From NCBI RefSeq assembly GCF_014199595.1, contig NZ_JACHNX010000010.1, positions 62,001-126,000 on the forward strand: 64,000 nucleotides of DNA, given 5' to 3'. The notes below the pieces were generated by a model. The model was not told the DNA's origin and searched no databases. It worked only from the letters and a program-made list of their open reading frames with translations. Positions 33,226 to 41,825 of this stretch are shown in pieces. A program made the translations under genes and the position numbers. The stretch comes from Sphingomonas yabuuchiae (GTDB lineage: Bacteria > Pseudomonadota > Alphaproteobacteria > Sphingomonadales > Sphingomonadaceae). Numbering within the stretch: the first letter of the stretch is position 1; each line of letters starts with the position of its first letter.

Positions 33226-34334
33226 GGCGCGCCGTCCTTGCCATATTTGCCGTAATAGCCGAACCGGCGGCTGCCCGGCACGAAGGCGACGCTGTTCAGC
33301 ACCAGCTGGATATGGTCGCACGCATCGAGCAGCGCGATGGCGGCTCCGACTTCGCTTTCGGGCGTACGGTCCGCACGGACGACCATCATCACCTGCCCGG
33401 CCAGCATCGCCAACACCGAGGCGGGGGACGCCGCCAGCACAGGCGGCGAGTCGAAGATCACCAGACGACGCGGATTGGCCGACAACAGCCGCTGCACGAC
33501 CGCGCGGGTGCGGGCCGAGGCGAGCAACTCGGTATCATTGGCGGTCCGGGTGCCGCAGGGCAGCACCGCCAGATGCGGCACATCGGTGCGCATCACCAGC
33601 GATTCGACATCGATGCTGCCATCGACCAGCGCATCGAGCAGCCCCGGCCCCTCGCTGAGGCCCAGCCGCCCCAACACATCGGGCTTGGCGACATCGGCGT
33701 CGATCAGCAACACCTCGGTATCGCGCTCCGCCGCCAGCGACAGGGCGAGGTTCACCGAGCAGAAGGTCTTGCCGTCCTGCGGCCGGGCCGAACAGACCAG
33801 CACGACCCGCGCCTTGTCCTCGTCGCCGCCCTCGACCAGCCGCTGGCTGGTGATGATCAGCTGGCGCTTGACCAGCCGGAACTCCTCGGCCAGCGGGCCG
33901 ATCGGCGCGCCGGGCACGATCATGCCGTTTTCCGCCAGCATCGCGCGGTCGACCATCGCGACGTCGGAAAAGCCCGGACTATATTCGGTCGCCAGAAACT
34001 CGTCGTCGCCCGGCTGCGCCAGGAACTCCGCCGGAATGCCGCTCAACGAGGGATCGAACGGGGGATGGTCGGCATAGGACGGCTCAGGATCGTCATATGC
34101 CACCGGGCCGGGCGGCGCAGCGTCGACCGGCAGGGCGTCGATTAGAGGGGCGTCGACCGGCGGGGCGGGCGGCGTCCGTTCCGGTTCCTCGGCCAGCGGT
34201 GTGGGCGCGGGCGCGTCGGGCACGTCACGCACCTCGGGCACACGCACATAGGACTGGAAATCATAGACGTTCGCCGCGCGTTCGAGCAGCGACGGTTCCC
34301 GGCGGGGTCTGGTGGGTTTCACGTTTTCGTTCAC
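33222..34334 (-). CDS. CpsD/CapB-type tyrosine autokinase, XrtA-associated
   Basis: 370 residues. The BY-kinase core has Walker A 'SARPQDGKTFCSVNLALSLA', Walker A' 'VLLIDADVAKPDVLG' and Walker B 'RRLVIFDSPPVLAAS'. The C terminus carries a small Tyr cluster ('RRFGYYGKYGKDGAP') for autophosphorylation. The N-terminal ~130 residues are Pro-rich and poorly conserved. It would regulate chain length and export with the Wzz-like protein, whose gene it overlaps by 4 bases. Confidence 0.92.
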   Translation of the reverse strand: MNENVKPTRPRREPSLLERAANVYDFQSYVRVPEVRDVPDAPAPTPLAEEPERTPPAPPVDAPLIDALPVDAAPPGPVAYDDPEPSYADHPPFDPSLSGIPAEFLAQPGDDEFLATEYSPGFSDVAMVDRAMLAENGMIVPGAPIGPLAEEFRLVKRQLIITSQRLVEGGDEDKARVVLVCSARPQDGKTFCSVNLALSLAAERDTEVLLIDADVAKPDVLGRLGLSEGPGLLDALVDGSIDVESLVMRTDVPHLAVLPCGTRTANDTELLASARTRAVVQRLLSANPRRLVIFDSPPVLAASPASVLAMLAGQVMMVVRADRTPESEVGAAIALLDACDHIQLVLNSVAFVPGSRRFGYYGKYGKDGAP

Positions 34335-35842
34335 GCGGCCATTCCCCGCTGCAATAGCTCGATAACCAGGACCAGCCCATAGGCCGCGCCCAGCGCCGCC
34401 GTCCCGCCGAGGAACAGTTTCAGCCGCTGCGCCCGCGCCGTCGCCTGGCCGCGCGTCACGACCTCGCCGATCGCGCCGATCACCGGCATGCCCATCGTGC
34501 GCTGGAGGGATTGCGGGGTGGTGAAGGTCTGGCGCAGCTTGGACAGGGCAAAGGCCGAGCCCACGCCCAGACCCAGCCCGGCGGCGAAGACCCCGGTCAG
34601 GAGCAGCAGGCGATTGGGTGCGCTCGGTGCGCGCGGATAGGTCGGCGGATCGATCACGCTGAACCGCATCGAGTCGGTCTGGTTCTGCGCCTGACCGCGC
34701 AGGGCCACTTGCTCACGCTGCCGCAGCAACTGGTCGTAACTGTCTTTCAGGACTTGATAATCGCGGTCTATCGCACCTTGCGCAGCGGCCGCCTCGGGAT
34801 CGGTCGCCAAGCTGGCGTTCAACCGGTCGAGGTCGTTCTGCAACTGGCTCTTGCGGATCTTCAGGCTGGCGAGCTGCGACTGTTTTTCCGCCGCCATCGA
34901 CTGGAGCGACATGTAGAGCGGATTGGGCTGCCCCCCTGCCACGCCCCCGGCGGGCTCGGCCTTGGCCGCGGCCTGTGCGGCGGCCAGTTGGTTGCGCAGC
35001 GCGATCACGTCTGGATGGTTTTCGGTATAGCCGCGCGCGCGGGCATCGGCGAGCTGGCCCTGGAGCGTCGCCAGCCGCGCTCGCGCCGGGCCGACCGCCG
35101 CGCCGCCGCCTTCGCTGACCGTGCGCGGGGTGGCGGCCAGCTGACCCTGTACCGCCGCGAAGCTGGACTGCGCCGCCGCCAGATCGCTGTCGACCTGCGC
35201 CATCTGCGAACGGGCCAGGCCGATCCGATCGGCGACCGATCCGCTGCCCGGCAGGCCGCCCGCGAACTGGTTCAGATACTGGGCGCGCTTGGCCTCGGCG
35301 ATCTGGAGCTGTTTCTGCCGTTCGCTCAACTGCTTGTCGAGGAAGGTCAGGCTCTGATTGGTGGTGTTGCGATCGCCGAGCAGGTTCGATTCGACGAAGA
35401 TGTCGATCAGCTTCTGCGCAACCTGCTGCGCCAGCTTGGGGCTGGACTGGGTGACGGTCAGCTGGAAGATGGTGTCCTGCTGGTTCTCGATCTTGATCGA
35501 CTGCGCCAGCTGGGCGACCCGCGCGGCGACATCGGCGTCGCTCGACACCGTACTGGCCAGATCGGTGCCGCGCACGACCTTTTGCAGGTTGATCGCCGAG
35601 ATCAGCGTCTGGCGGACCCGGTCGACCGAATCCATCTGGCTGTTCGGCCCGGTCGACATGCCGTCGGGCAGGATCTGCGAATTCTGGACCGCGATGCGCG
35701 CGCGGGATTCATATTTGCTGGGAATCTGGGCGACGAACAGCCACCCCAATATGCACACCGCCCATGCCACCGCCAGCGCCAGCCAGCGGCGTATCCATAT
35801 CGCATGGAGGGCGATCCGGATCTCGTCCTGAATACTCGACAC
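34331..35842 (-). CDS. XrtA-associated polysaccharide chain-length determinant (Wzz-like)
   Basis: 503 residues. An N-terminal transmembrane helix ('WLALAVAWAVCILGWLFVA') precedes a periplasmic Wzz/GNVR domain with long coiled-coil segments ('LSERQKQLQIAEAKRAQYL', 'EKQSQLASLKIRKSQLQND'). A second helix ('LLLLTGVFAAGLGLGVGSAF') and a third short one near the C terminus follow. It sets polysaccharide length together with the adjacent kinase. It lies 12 bases after the export lipoprotein gene. Confidence 0.92.
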   Translation of the reverse strand: MSSIQDEIRIALHAIWIRRWLALAVAWAVCILGWLFVAQIPSKYESRARIAVQNSQILPDGMSTGPNSQMDSVDRVRQTLISAINLQKVVRGTDLASTVSSDADVAARVAQLAQSIKIENQQDTIFQLTVTQSSPKLAQQVAQKLIDIFVESNLLGDRNTTNQSLTFLDKQLSERQKQLQIAEAKRAQYLNQFAGGLPGSGSVADRIGLARSQMAQVDSDLAAAQSSFAAVQGQLAATPRTVSEGGGAAVGPARARLATLQGQLADARARGYTENHPDVIALRNQLAAAQAAAKAEPAGGVAGGQPNPLYMSLQSMAAEKQSQLASLKIRKSQLQNDLDRLNASLATDPEAAAAQGAIDRDYQVLKDSYDQLLRQREQVALRGQAQNQTDSMRFSVIDPPTYPRAPSAPNRLLLLTGVFAAGLGLGVGSAFALSKLRQTFTTPQSLQRTMGMPVIGAIGEVVTRGQATARAQRLKLFLGGTAALGAAYGLVLVIELLQRGMAA

Positions 35843-35854
35843 GCGCCCGCTGCC

Positions 35855-36493
35855 TCAGAACATCGATTCGGGGATGATGATGACGTCGCCCGGCTCCAGC
35901 CGGACATTCGCCGTCGAGTCCCCCTTGCGGAGCAGATCGTTGATCTGGAGCGCATATTCGCGTTGCTTGCCGGTCTCGCGGTCGGTGCGCACCAGCTTGG
36001 CCTTGTTGCCCGCCGCGAACTGGTTCAGCCCTCCCACCGCGATCATCGCGTCGAGCAGCGTCATATTGGCGCGGTACGGAATGGAGGCGGGCCGCTCGGT
36101 CGCGCCGACGATCCGCACCTGCTGGCTGTAGGTGCCCGAAAAATTCTCGACGATTACCGACACGATCGGGTTGGAGACATATTCGGACAGCGCCTTTTTC
36201 AGGTCGTCCTGCAACATGGCGGGCGTCTTGCCGACGGCGGGCATGTCGTTGACCAGCGGCGTGGTGATGCGGCCGTCGGGGCGCACCTGCACCTTGGTCG
36301 AAAGGTCCGGGTTGCGCCATACGAAGATGTTCAGGGTATCCAGCGGGCCGATGACATATTCCTCGCCCGGCTGTTCCTTGCGTGCGACATAACCGGCCGA
36401 GGGCAGCTCGGTCTTGGTCCCGGCCGTCGAACAGGCGGTCAGCGTCGAGGCGCAAAGGCCTGCGATCAAGAGGGGGCGGGCGAACGATGCCAT
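35855..36493 (-). CDS. Polysaccharide export lipoprotein (Wza-like), XrtA-associated
   Basis: 212 residues. The signal peptide ends in a lipobox ('LCASTLTACSTAG', lipid Cys21). The Poly_export domain ('GPLDTLNIFVWRNPDLS', 'VQVRPDGRITTPLVNDM') is followed by one SLBB domain ('QVRIVGATERPASIPYRANM'). It is shorter than E. coli Wza (379) and should form a truncated outer-membrane export ring. AGGAG lies 10 bases before the ATG. It begins the export/kinase part of the operon after a 95-base gap that may hold an internal promoter. Confidence 0.93.
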   Translation of the reverse strand: MASFARPLLIAGLCASTLTACSTAGTKTELPSAGYVARKEQPGEEYVIGPLDTLNIFVWRNPDLSTKVQVRPDGRITTPLVNDMPAVGKTPAMLQDDLKKALSEYVSNPIVSVIVENFSGTYSQQVRIVGATERPASIPYRANMTLLDAMIAVGGLNQFAAGNKAKLVRTDRETGKQREYALQINDLLRKGDSTANVRLEPGDVIIIPESMF

Positions 36494-36588
36494 GCGAATG
36501 GTACTCCTGAACCCCTCCTCTCCCAGGATACGGAGACGAAAGGCAAATTGCGCAATGTCGCTATGCCACCCAAGTGGTGAACAGAGCG

Positions 36589-37809
36589 TTATGCCGGTGC
36601 GCCGAGCGTCTCAGCAGCGGGGGGATGGCCAAGAAACGCCGAAGGGCTGGCGGTGGCTCCATAGGCCCCGGCCAGAAACACCGCGACGATATCGCCGACC
36701 TGCGCCACCGGGAGCGCGACCCGGTCGCCCAGCCGGTCGAGCGGGGTGCAGAGCGGCCCCACGACCGACACCGTCTCGACCGGCTCGGCCCCCATCGCAT
36801 GGGCGACCGCCAGCGGATAGTTGCGCCGGACGACGGTACCGAAATTGCCACTGGCCGCCAGCTGGTGGTGCAGCCCGCCGTCGAGGATCAGGAAGGTCTC
36901 CCCCCCGCTGTCCTTGCGATCGATCACCCGCGCCAGATAGACGCCGGACTCGGCGACCAGCCAGCGGCCGAGTTCGATCGCGAAACGGCTGTCGCCCAGA
37001 ATGGCGGGCCGGGTTGCCAGCGCCCGCTCCAGCGCCGCCCCGACCGTCTCCACCGGCAGCGGCTTGTCCCCTGCGAAATAGGGCACGCCGAACCCGCCGC
37101 CCAGGTTGACCAGTGGCGGCGTCGCCCCCGCTGCATCCGCCAGCCGCGCGGCGAGCGCGATGGTCGCCCCTTGCGTGTCGATGATCGCCTGCGGATCGAG
37201 CGCCTGGCTGCCCGCATAAATGTGGAAACCGCGCCAGTCGGCCCCCGCCACGATCAGCTCGCGGACCAGCGGCGGCACCCGCTCGGCATCGATACCAAAG
37301 GGCGAAGGGCGCCCGCCCATCTTCATGCCCGAGCCACGCAGTTCGACATCCGGGTTGACCCGGACCGCCAGACGCGGACGCACGCCCAGCCCCTCCGAGA
37401 TGGAGAGCGCACGCCGCGCCTCACCCTCCGACTCCAGGTTGACTGTCACGCCCGCGCGGATGGCGGCGGTCAGTTCGGCATCGCGCTTGCCGGGGCCTGC
37501 GAAACTGACCGGCTTACCGAGCGGCGCGACCTTGGCCAGCTCGCCCGCCGAAGCGACGTCGAACCCGTCGACCATCGCCGCCATCGCCGCCAGCAACGGC
37601 ACGAAGGGATTGGCCTTGATCGCGTAGTGAAGGTCGATCGACGGGAATGCCGCGCGAAACCGCGCGACGCGGCTGGCGACGATAGCCGGGTCATAGACGA
37701 AGACCGGCCCTTCCCTGCCCTCCATCCACGTCTCGGCGCTCCGCCCGGCGATGGTCAGCGCGCCGGTCTGGGCGGCGAATTCGGGGGGGATCGGCCCCAT
37801 CGGCTTCAT
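36589..37809 (-). CDS. PLP-dependent decarboxylase, exosortase A system-associated
   Basis: 406 residues of fold-type III (diaminopimelate/ornithine decarboxylase) type. PLP Lys65 is in 'LHYAIKANPFVPLL'; 'HIYAGSQ', 'NLGGGFGVPYF', 'ELGRWLVAESGVYLARVI' and 'VVGPLCTPLDRLG' are present. It probably decarboxylates an amino acid bound or linked to the carrier made by the neighbouring ACP and acyl ligase; substrate unknown. Its ATG overlaps the acyl-CoA ligase stop by 4 bases. Confidence 0.9.
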   Translation of the reverse strand: MKPMGPIPPEFAAQTGALTIAGRSAETWMEGREGPVFVYDPAIVASRVARFRAAFPSIDLHYAIKANPFVPLLAAMAAMVDGFDVASAGELAKVAPLGKPVSFAGPGKRDAELTAAIRAGVTVNLESEGEARRALSISEGLGVRPRLAVRVNPDVELRGSGMKMGGRPSPFGIDAERVPPLVRELIVAGADWRGFHIYAGSQALDPQAIIDTQGATIALAARLADAAGATPPLVNLGGGFGVPYFAGDKPLPVETVGAALERALATRPAILGDSRFAIELGRWLVAESGVYLARVIDRKDSGGETFLILDGGLHHQLAASGNFGTVVRRNYPLAVAHAMGAEPVETVSVVGPLCTPLDRLGDRVALPVAQVGDIVAVFLAGAYGATASPSAFLGHPPAAETLGAPA

Positions 37810-39296
37810 GACGCTCTATCCTTCTCGGCCCAGTCCCGGCGCAGCGCGGCGCGGTCGAGCTTGCCATTGGCGTTGCGGGGCAGCGCGTCGGCCCAGGCGA
37901 TGTGCGACGGCTGCATGAAATTGGGAAGGTCGCGCTTCAGCCGCGCGCGCAAGCTTGGCTCCTGCACCGGATCACCGGCGAGGATCAGGACGATCGCCTG
38001 CCCCTGCGCTTCGTCGGCAATGCCGAACGCCACCGCTTCGCGTGCCTCGTGACCGGCCAGCGCGGCTTCCTCGACCTCCTGCGGGCTGATCCGATTGCCG
38101 GAAACCTTGATCATCTCGTCATCGCGCCCGACGAAGCGGAGCAGGCCGTCCGCCCCCTCGACCACCGTATCGCCCGACCAGACCGCGCGCGCATGATCCG
38201 GCGTCGGGCGGAAACGCTGCGCCGTCCGCTCGGCATCACGCCAATAGCCCTGTGCGACCAGCGGCCCGGCATGGACCAGCTCGCCCGGCTCGCCCGGTTC
38301 GGCCCGGCTGCCATCGGGGCGCAGCACCATCACCTCGGCAAAGGGAATGGCGCGGCCGATCGCATCGGGGTGCGCGTCGATCAATGCGGGATCGAGATAG
38401 GTCGAGCGAAACGCCTCGGTCAGGCCGTACATCGCATAGAGATCCGCCGCCGGGAATAAGGCCCGCAGCCCCCGCACCAGTCGCGGCGTCAATGCCCCGC
38501 CCGAATTGGTCAGCCGCCGGATCGAGGCGATCGCTTCCTCGGGCCAGTCGATGCCCAGCAACTGCGTCCAGAGCGGCGGCACACCCGCCAGCGTCGTCGC
38601 GCCGTAACGCACGACCGCCTTCACCACGTCACGCGGGGTGAGATAGTCGAGCGGCGCCACCGCGCACCCCGCGACCCAGGTCGAGAAAAGCTGGTTCTGG
38701 CCATAGTCGAAGCTGAAGGGCAGGACACCCAGCACCCGGTCGTCGGGCGTCAGCTTCAGATACTGCGCGACCGATATCGCGCCATACCAGAGATTGGCAT
38801 GGCTCAGCATCACCCCCTTGGGCCGCCCGGTCGAGCCGGAGGTATAGAGGATCGCCGCCAGCGAATCCGTCTCCGCCGTCGAACGGGGCAGCGCATCGCC
38901 CTGTCCGGCCTCGGTCATCACCGCCACGCCGCCGGGCACATCGCCATCCGCCAGCGTCGCGGCGCGGGGCGCATGGGTCAGCAACATCGCCGCCCCGCTG
39001 TCGGACAGGATATGCGCAACCTGTGCGCGTTTCAGCAGCGGGTTGATCGGCACATGCACCAGCCCGGCGCGCGGTGCGGCCAGCGGCATCAGCGCGGATT
39101 GCCACGTCTTGGGCAGCCACGTCGCCACCCGTGCGCCGGGGGCAAAGCCCTGTGCCGCCAGCCATCCGGCCAGACGCGCGACCGCCTCCTCCGCCTCGGC
39201 AAAGCTCAGTCCGCCCTCACGGCCGAGCAACGCCGGGGCATCGCCCGCCCCGCGCAAGGCATGGTCGATCGGATACGCGGACGGATCGATGGTCAT
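37806..39296 (-). CDS. Acyl-CoA ligase (AMP-forming), exosortase A system-associated
   Basis: 496 residues from 'MTIDPSAYPIDHALRG'. The reading frame stays open further upstream through the repeat array, but that part is not coding. ANL-family motifs: 'LAAILYTSGSTGRPKGVMLS' (P-loop), 'YAMYGLTEAFRSTYLDP', 'VWSGDTVVEGADG' and the C-terminal 'LPRNANGKLDRAAL' with the catalytic Lys. It would activate an acid as its adenylate and load it on CoA or on the ACP encoded divergently. Confidence 0.92.
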   Translation of the reverse strand: MTIDPSAYPIDHALRGAGDAPALLGREGGLSFAEAEEAVARLAGWLAAQGFAPGARVATWLPKTWQSALMPLAAPRAGLVHVPINPLLKRAQVAHILSDSGAAMLLTHAPRAATLADGDVPGGVAVMTEAGQGDALPRSTAETDSLAAILYTSGSTGRPKGVMLSHANLWYGAISVAQYLKLTPDDRVLGVLPFSFDYGQNQLFSTWVAGCAVAPLDYLTPRDVVKAVVRYGATTLAGVPPLWTQLLGIDWPEEAIASIRRLTNSGGALTPRLVRGLRALFPAADLYAMYGLTEAFRSTYLDPALIDAHPDAIGRAIPFAEVMVLRPDGSRAEPGEPGELVHAGPLVAQGYWRDAERTAQRFRPTPDHARAVWSGDTVVEGADGLLRFVGRDDEMIKVSGNRISPQEVEEAALAGHEAREAVAFGIADEAQGQAIVLILAGDPVQEPSLRARLKRDLPNFMQPSHIAWADALPRNANGKLDRAALRRDWAEKDRAS

Positions 39297-39973
39297 CGCG
39301 CCATCTATCAGTGCGGACAAGGCAAAGTCGAGCGGGCGCCCCGCAGTCGAGGATGCAATCAGCGTCGAGAATGAAAACCGGGCGCCAGCCCTCCCCCAAC
39401 CCCCTCCCGCCTGCGGGAGGGGGCTTTGTCTGGCCGTGCGCTTGGCCCCCAAACCTCTCCCCTCCCGCAGGCGGGAGGGGTCGGGGGAGGGCATGGGTCT
39501 CATGCTCTTTCCCCAAATCCCACACCCGAACCGGCCGCAACCAATCAGCGTCAGGAAAGAGAAACCGAGCGCCGCCCCTCCCCCAAACCCCCTCCCGCCT
39601 GCGGGAGGGGGCTTTGTCTGGCCGTGCGCTTGGCCCCCACCTCTCCCCTCCCGCAGGCGGGAGGGGCCGGGGGAGGGCTTCGGTCTCATGCTCTTTCCTA
39701 AAGCACCACACCCGAACCGGCCGCGACCAACCAGCGTCAGGACAGGAAACCGAGCACCTCCCCTCCCCCAACCCCCTCCCGCCTGCGGGAGGGGGCTTTG
39801 CCTGGCCTTACGCTTGCCCCCACCTCTCCCCTCCCGCAGGCGGGAGGGGTCGGGGGAGGGCCTGGGTCTCCGACGCTTGCTCGGACACCAAACGTCACGC
39901 CAACACCCGTTGCCCAACGCCCCCCACCGCACTAACGCTGTCGCAAACATTACAAAGAGCAGGGCGACAGGGT
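39297..39973. other. Divergent intergenic region of the XrtA locus
   Basis: This 677-base gap lies between the minus-strand acyl-CoA ligase and the plus-strand ACP gene, so it must hold promoters for both arms. Most of it (39356-39872) is a three-copy palindromic array. The last ~100 bases before the ACP gene are free of repeats, but I could not pick a convincing -35/-10 pair there. Confidence 0.7.
39356..39872. repeat. Three tandem copies of a ~186-bp palindromic unit
   Basis: Equivalent positions recur at 39392, 39579 and 39764 (spacing 187 and 185). Each unit has a left arm (CCCTCCCCCAACCCCCTCCC with GCCTGCGGG), GGGGGCTTTG, a spacer with CTGGCC, and a right arm ending GGGAGGGG-T/C-CGGGGGAGGG that pairs with the left arm. 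A shared ~30-base non-palindromic linker containing AGCGTC and GAAACCG precedes each copy. Same family as 17669-17800. Confidence 0.9.
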
Positions 39974-40246
39974 TTGGAACTCCAGACAAACGGGCAAGTG
40001 GAAGCGGCAGTGCGCGGCGTACTGGCCGATGTGCTGGGTCTGTCGGCCGAGCGCGTGGACGGTTTCGACGCGGACACGCCGCTGTTCGGTGCGCTGCCCG
40101 AGCTGGACTCGATGGCGGTCGCGGGCGTGCTGACCGAGTTGGAGGATCGCCTGGGTATCCTGATCGAGGATGACGAGGTCGACGGTGAGATGCTGGAGAC
40201 GTTCGGCCAGCTGGTCGCCTTCGCGCAATCCAAGGCGGGCGCTTGA
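39974..40246 (+). CDS. Acyl carrier protein, exosortase A system-associated
   Basis: 90 residues from a TTG at 39974 ('MELQTNGQVEAAVRGVLADV'); a GTG seven codons later is the alternative. The phosphopantetheine Ser46 is in 'ALPELDSMAVAGVLTELED'. Conserved acidic helix II follows. It would carry the acyl or aminoacyl group activated by the divergent acyl-CoA ligase. Its stop overlaps the next gene's TTG start (TTGA). Confidence 0.87.
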   Translation: MELQTNGQVEAAVRGVLADVLGLSAERVDGFDADTPLFGALPELDSMAVAGVLTELEDRLGILIEDDEVDGEMLETFGQLVAFAQSKAGA

Positions 40247-40938
40247 TCGACTATTATGACTGGCCCGGCGGGCGCGAGGCGATGGTGCGCTTCGGCCCGG
40301 CGCAGGGGCCGGTCGTGCTGGTTGCATTGCCCTTCTGGGAGGAAGCGAACCGGACGCGCAGCGTGGCGGTCGCGATGCTGCGGCGGCTGGCCGATCACGG
40401 CATCGGCGGCGCGCTGCCCGACTGGCCGGGCACGGGCGAGAGCCTGATCCCCACCGAGAATGCCAGCATCCTGCAATGGCGCGACGCGCATCAGGCGGCG
40501 GCGGAGGCGCTGGGCGACCGGCCCTGTTACGCCGTGTCGATCCGGGGCGGCGCACTGGTCGACGGCTTCGCGCTGCTGGCCGGGCGCTGGCACCTGACGC
40601 CGATGACGGGCGAAGCGGTGCTGCGCGACGTGATCCGGGTACGCGCGGCGGCGGGGCTGCGCGGCGACGAACATGGCGTGTTCGGCGCGGAGTCGCCGGT
40701 CCGGGTCGCGGGCAACCGGGTTTCCCCGCATTTCCTCGCCGGGCTGGCGGGGGCCGAACTCCACGACCAGCCGGGCGTGCCGCGCCGCGTCGTGCGGCTG
40801 GGCCATGACCGTGCCCCCGCCGACCGCGTGATCGATGCGGTCCCGCCCTGGCGCCGGGCCGAGCCGCAGGAAGACCCCGCACTCGCCGCCCTGCTGGCCG
40901 AGGATATCGCGCAGTGGATCGCGTCATGCGAAGGCTAA
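40243..40938 (+). CDS. Alpha/beta hydrolase 2, exosortase A system-associated
   Basis: 231 residues from a TTG overlapping the ACP stop. 'VLVALPFWEEANRTRSVAV' and 'GGALPDWPGTGESLIPTE' match the exosortase-linked hydrolase ortholog 2 family. The likely nucleophile is Ser99 in 'CYAVSIRGGALV', a departure from the usual G-x-S-x-G. It may act as a thioesterase releasing product from the ACP. It overlaps hydrolase 1 by 13 bases. Confidence 0.85.
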   Translation: MIDYYDWPGGREAMVRFGPAQGPVVLVALPFWEEANRTRSVAVAMLRRLADHGIGGALPDWPGTGESLIPTENASILQWRDAHQAAAEALGDRPCYAVSIRGGALVDGFALLAGRWHLTPMTGEAVLRDVIRVRAAAGLRGDEHGVFGAESPVRVAGNRVSPHFLAGLAGAELHDQPGVPRRVVRLGHDRAPADRVIDAVPPWRRAEPQEDPALAALLAEDIAQWIASCEG

Positions 40939-41750
40939 TCTCCTTCCCCTGCGAGGGGGCGACGCTGATCGGCACGCTGGACGAAGCGGACCGCGACACC
41001 GGCCTGATGATCGTCTCCGGCGGCAACGAGCCGCGCATGGGCGCGCATCGGGGGCAGGCGATGCTGGCGGCACGGATCGCGGCCCATGGCTATCCGGTAT
41101 TCCGCTTCGACCGGCGCGGTGTCGGCGACAGCGAGGGCGCCAATGGCGGCTGGACATCGAGCGGCCCCGATATCGCTGCCGCCGTCGACGCCTTTGCCGA
41201 TGCCGCGAACCTGAGCCGGATCGTCGGCTTCGGCAATTGCGATGCCGCCGCCGCGCTGGCGATGTTCGGCGCGGACGCCGGGTTCGCCAAGGTCCTGCTC
41301 TCCAACCCGTGGTTGTCGGAGGAACCCGACGCGCTGCCCCCCGCCGCCGCAATCCGCCGCCATTATGCGAAGAAGCTGGTCAACCCGGCCGAATGGCTGC
41401 GGCTGGCGCGCGGTGCGGTCGATCTGGGCAAGCTGCGCCAGGGGCTGACCAAAATCGCCGCCGCCCCCCCGCCCCTCGACGCAACGGCCGCGCCGCTGAT
41501 CCGCGCGATCCATGGCTGGGCCGAGGATGCGGCGATCATCGTGGCGCAGGGCGATGCGACCGGGGTCGCCTTCCGCGCCGCCGCACGCGGGCACGGCTTT
41601 GCCATCGAGACGCTGGCAACGGACTCGCACAGCTATGCCGATGCGATGGACGCGCTGGAAAAGGTGATCCTCGCCCATCTGGCGCGGGCCGGATCGGACG
41701 GAGCGACGCCTTTGCACGACGGGGACACGGAACTCGAAAATACAGATTAA
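40926..41750 (+). CDS. Alpha/beta hydrolase 1, exosortase A system-associated
   Basis: 274 residues from the ATG at 40926; a GTG 4 codons upstream is possible. 'GLMIVSGGNEPRMGAHRGQA' and 'VFRFDRRGVGDSEG' are conserved. The nucleophile elbow reads 'IVGFGNCDAAAALAMF', so Cys105 replaces the usual Ser. Such a Cys elbow is typical of this exosortase-linked family. Possible acyl transfer or thioesterase role on the ACP-bound intermediate. It is the last gene of the plus-strand arm of the locus. Confidence 0.87.
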   Translation: MRRLISFPCEGATLIGTLDEADRDTGLMIVSGGNEPRMGAHRGQAMLAARIAAHGYPVFRFDRRGVGDSEGANGGWTSSGPDIAAAVDAFADAANLSRIVGFGNCDAAAALAMFGADAGFAKVLLSNPWLSEEPDALPPAAAIRRHYAKKLVNPAEWLRLARGAVDLGKLRQGLTKIAAAPPPLDATAAPLIRAIHGWAEDAAIIVAQGDATGVAFRAAARGHGFAIETLATDSHSYADAMDALEKVILAHLARAGSDGATPLHDGDTELENTD

Positions 41751-41776
41751 CGCGTTTTAAGATCAGGATTTTTTCC

Positions 41777-41801
41777 GGAACGCCTCCCTGCCCCGCCCAT
41801 T
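41777..41801 (+). promoter_or_regulatory. Weak EcfG-type promoter candidate before the SDR gene
   Basis: GGAAC at 41777-41781, 16 bases, then CATT at 41798-41801 (consensus CGTT, one mismatch). The predicted start is about 20 bases before the SDR ATG. The downstream genes are classic general-stress genes, which raises the prior. Confidence 0.4.
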
Positions 41802-41825
41802 GGATGGGGCAAGGAGAGACGGTCC

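Noticed and set aside
39356..39872. CRISPR array
   Set aside because: The ~186-base units are long, palindromic and near-identical throughout, with no short repeat/unique spacer pattern and no cas genes.
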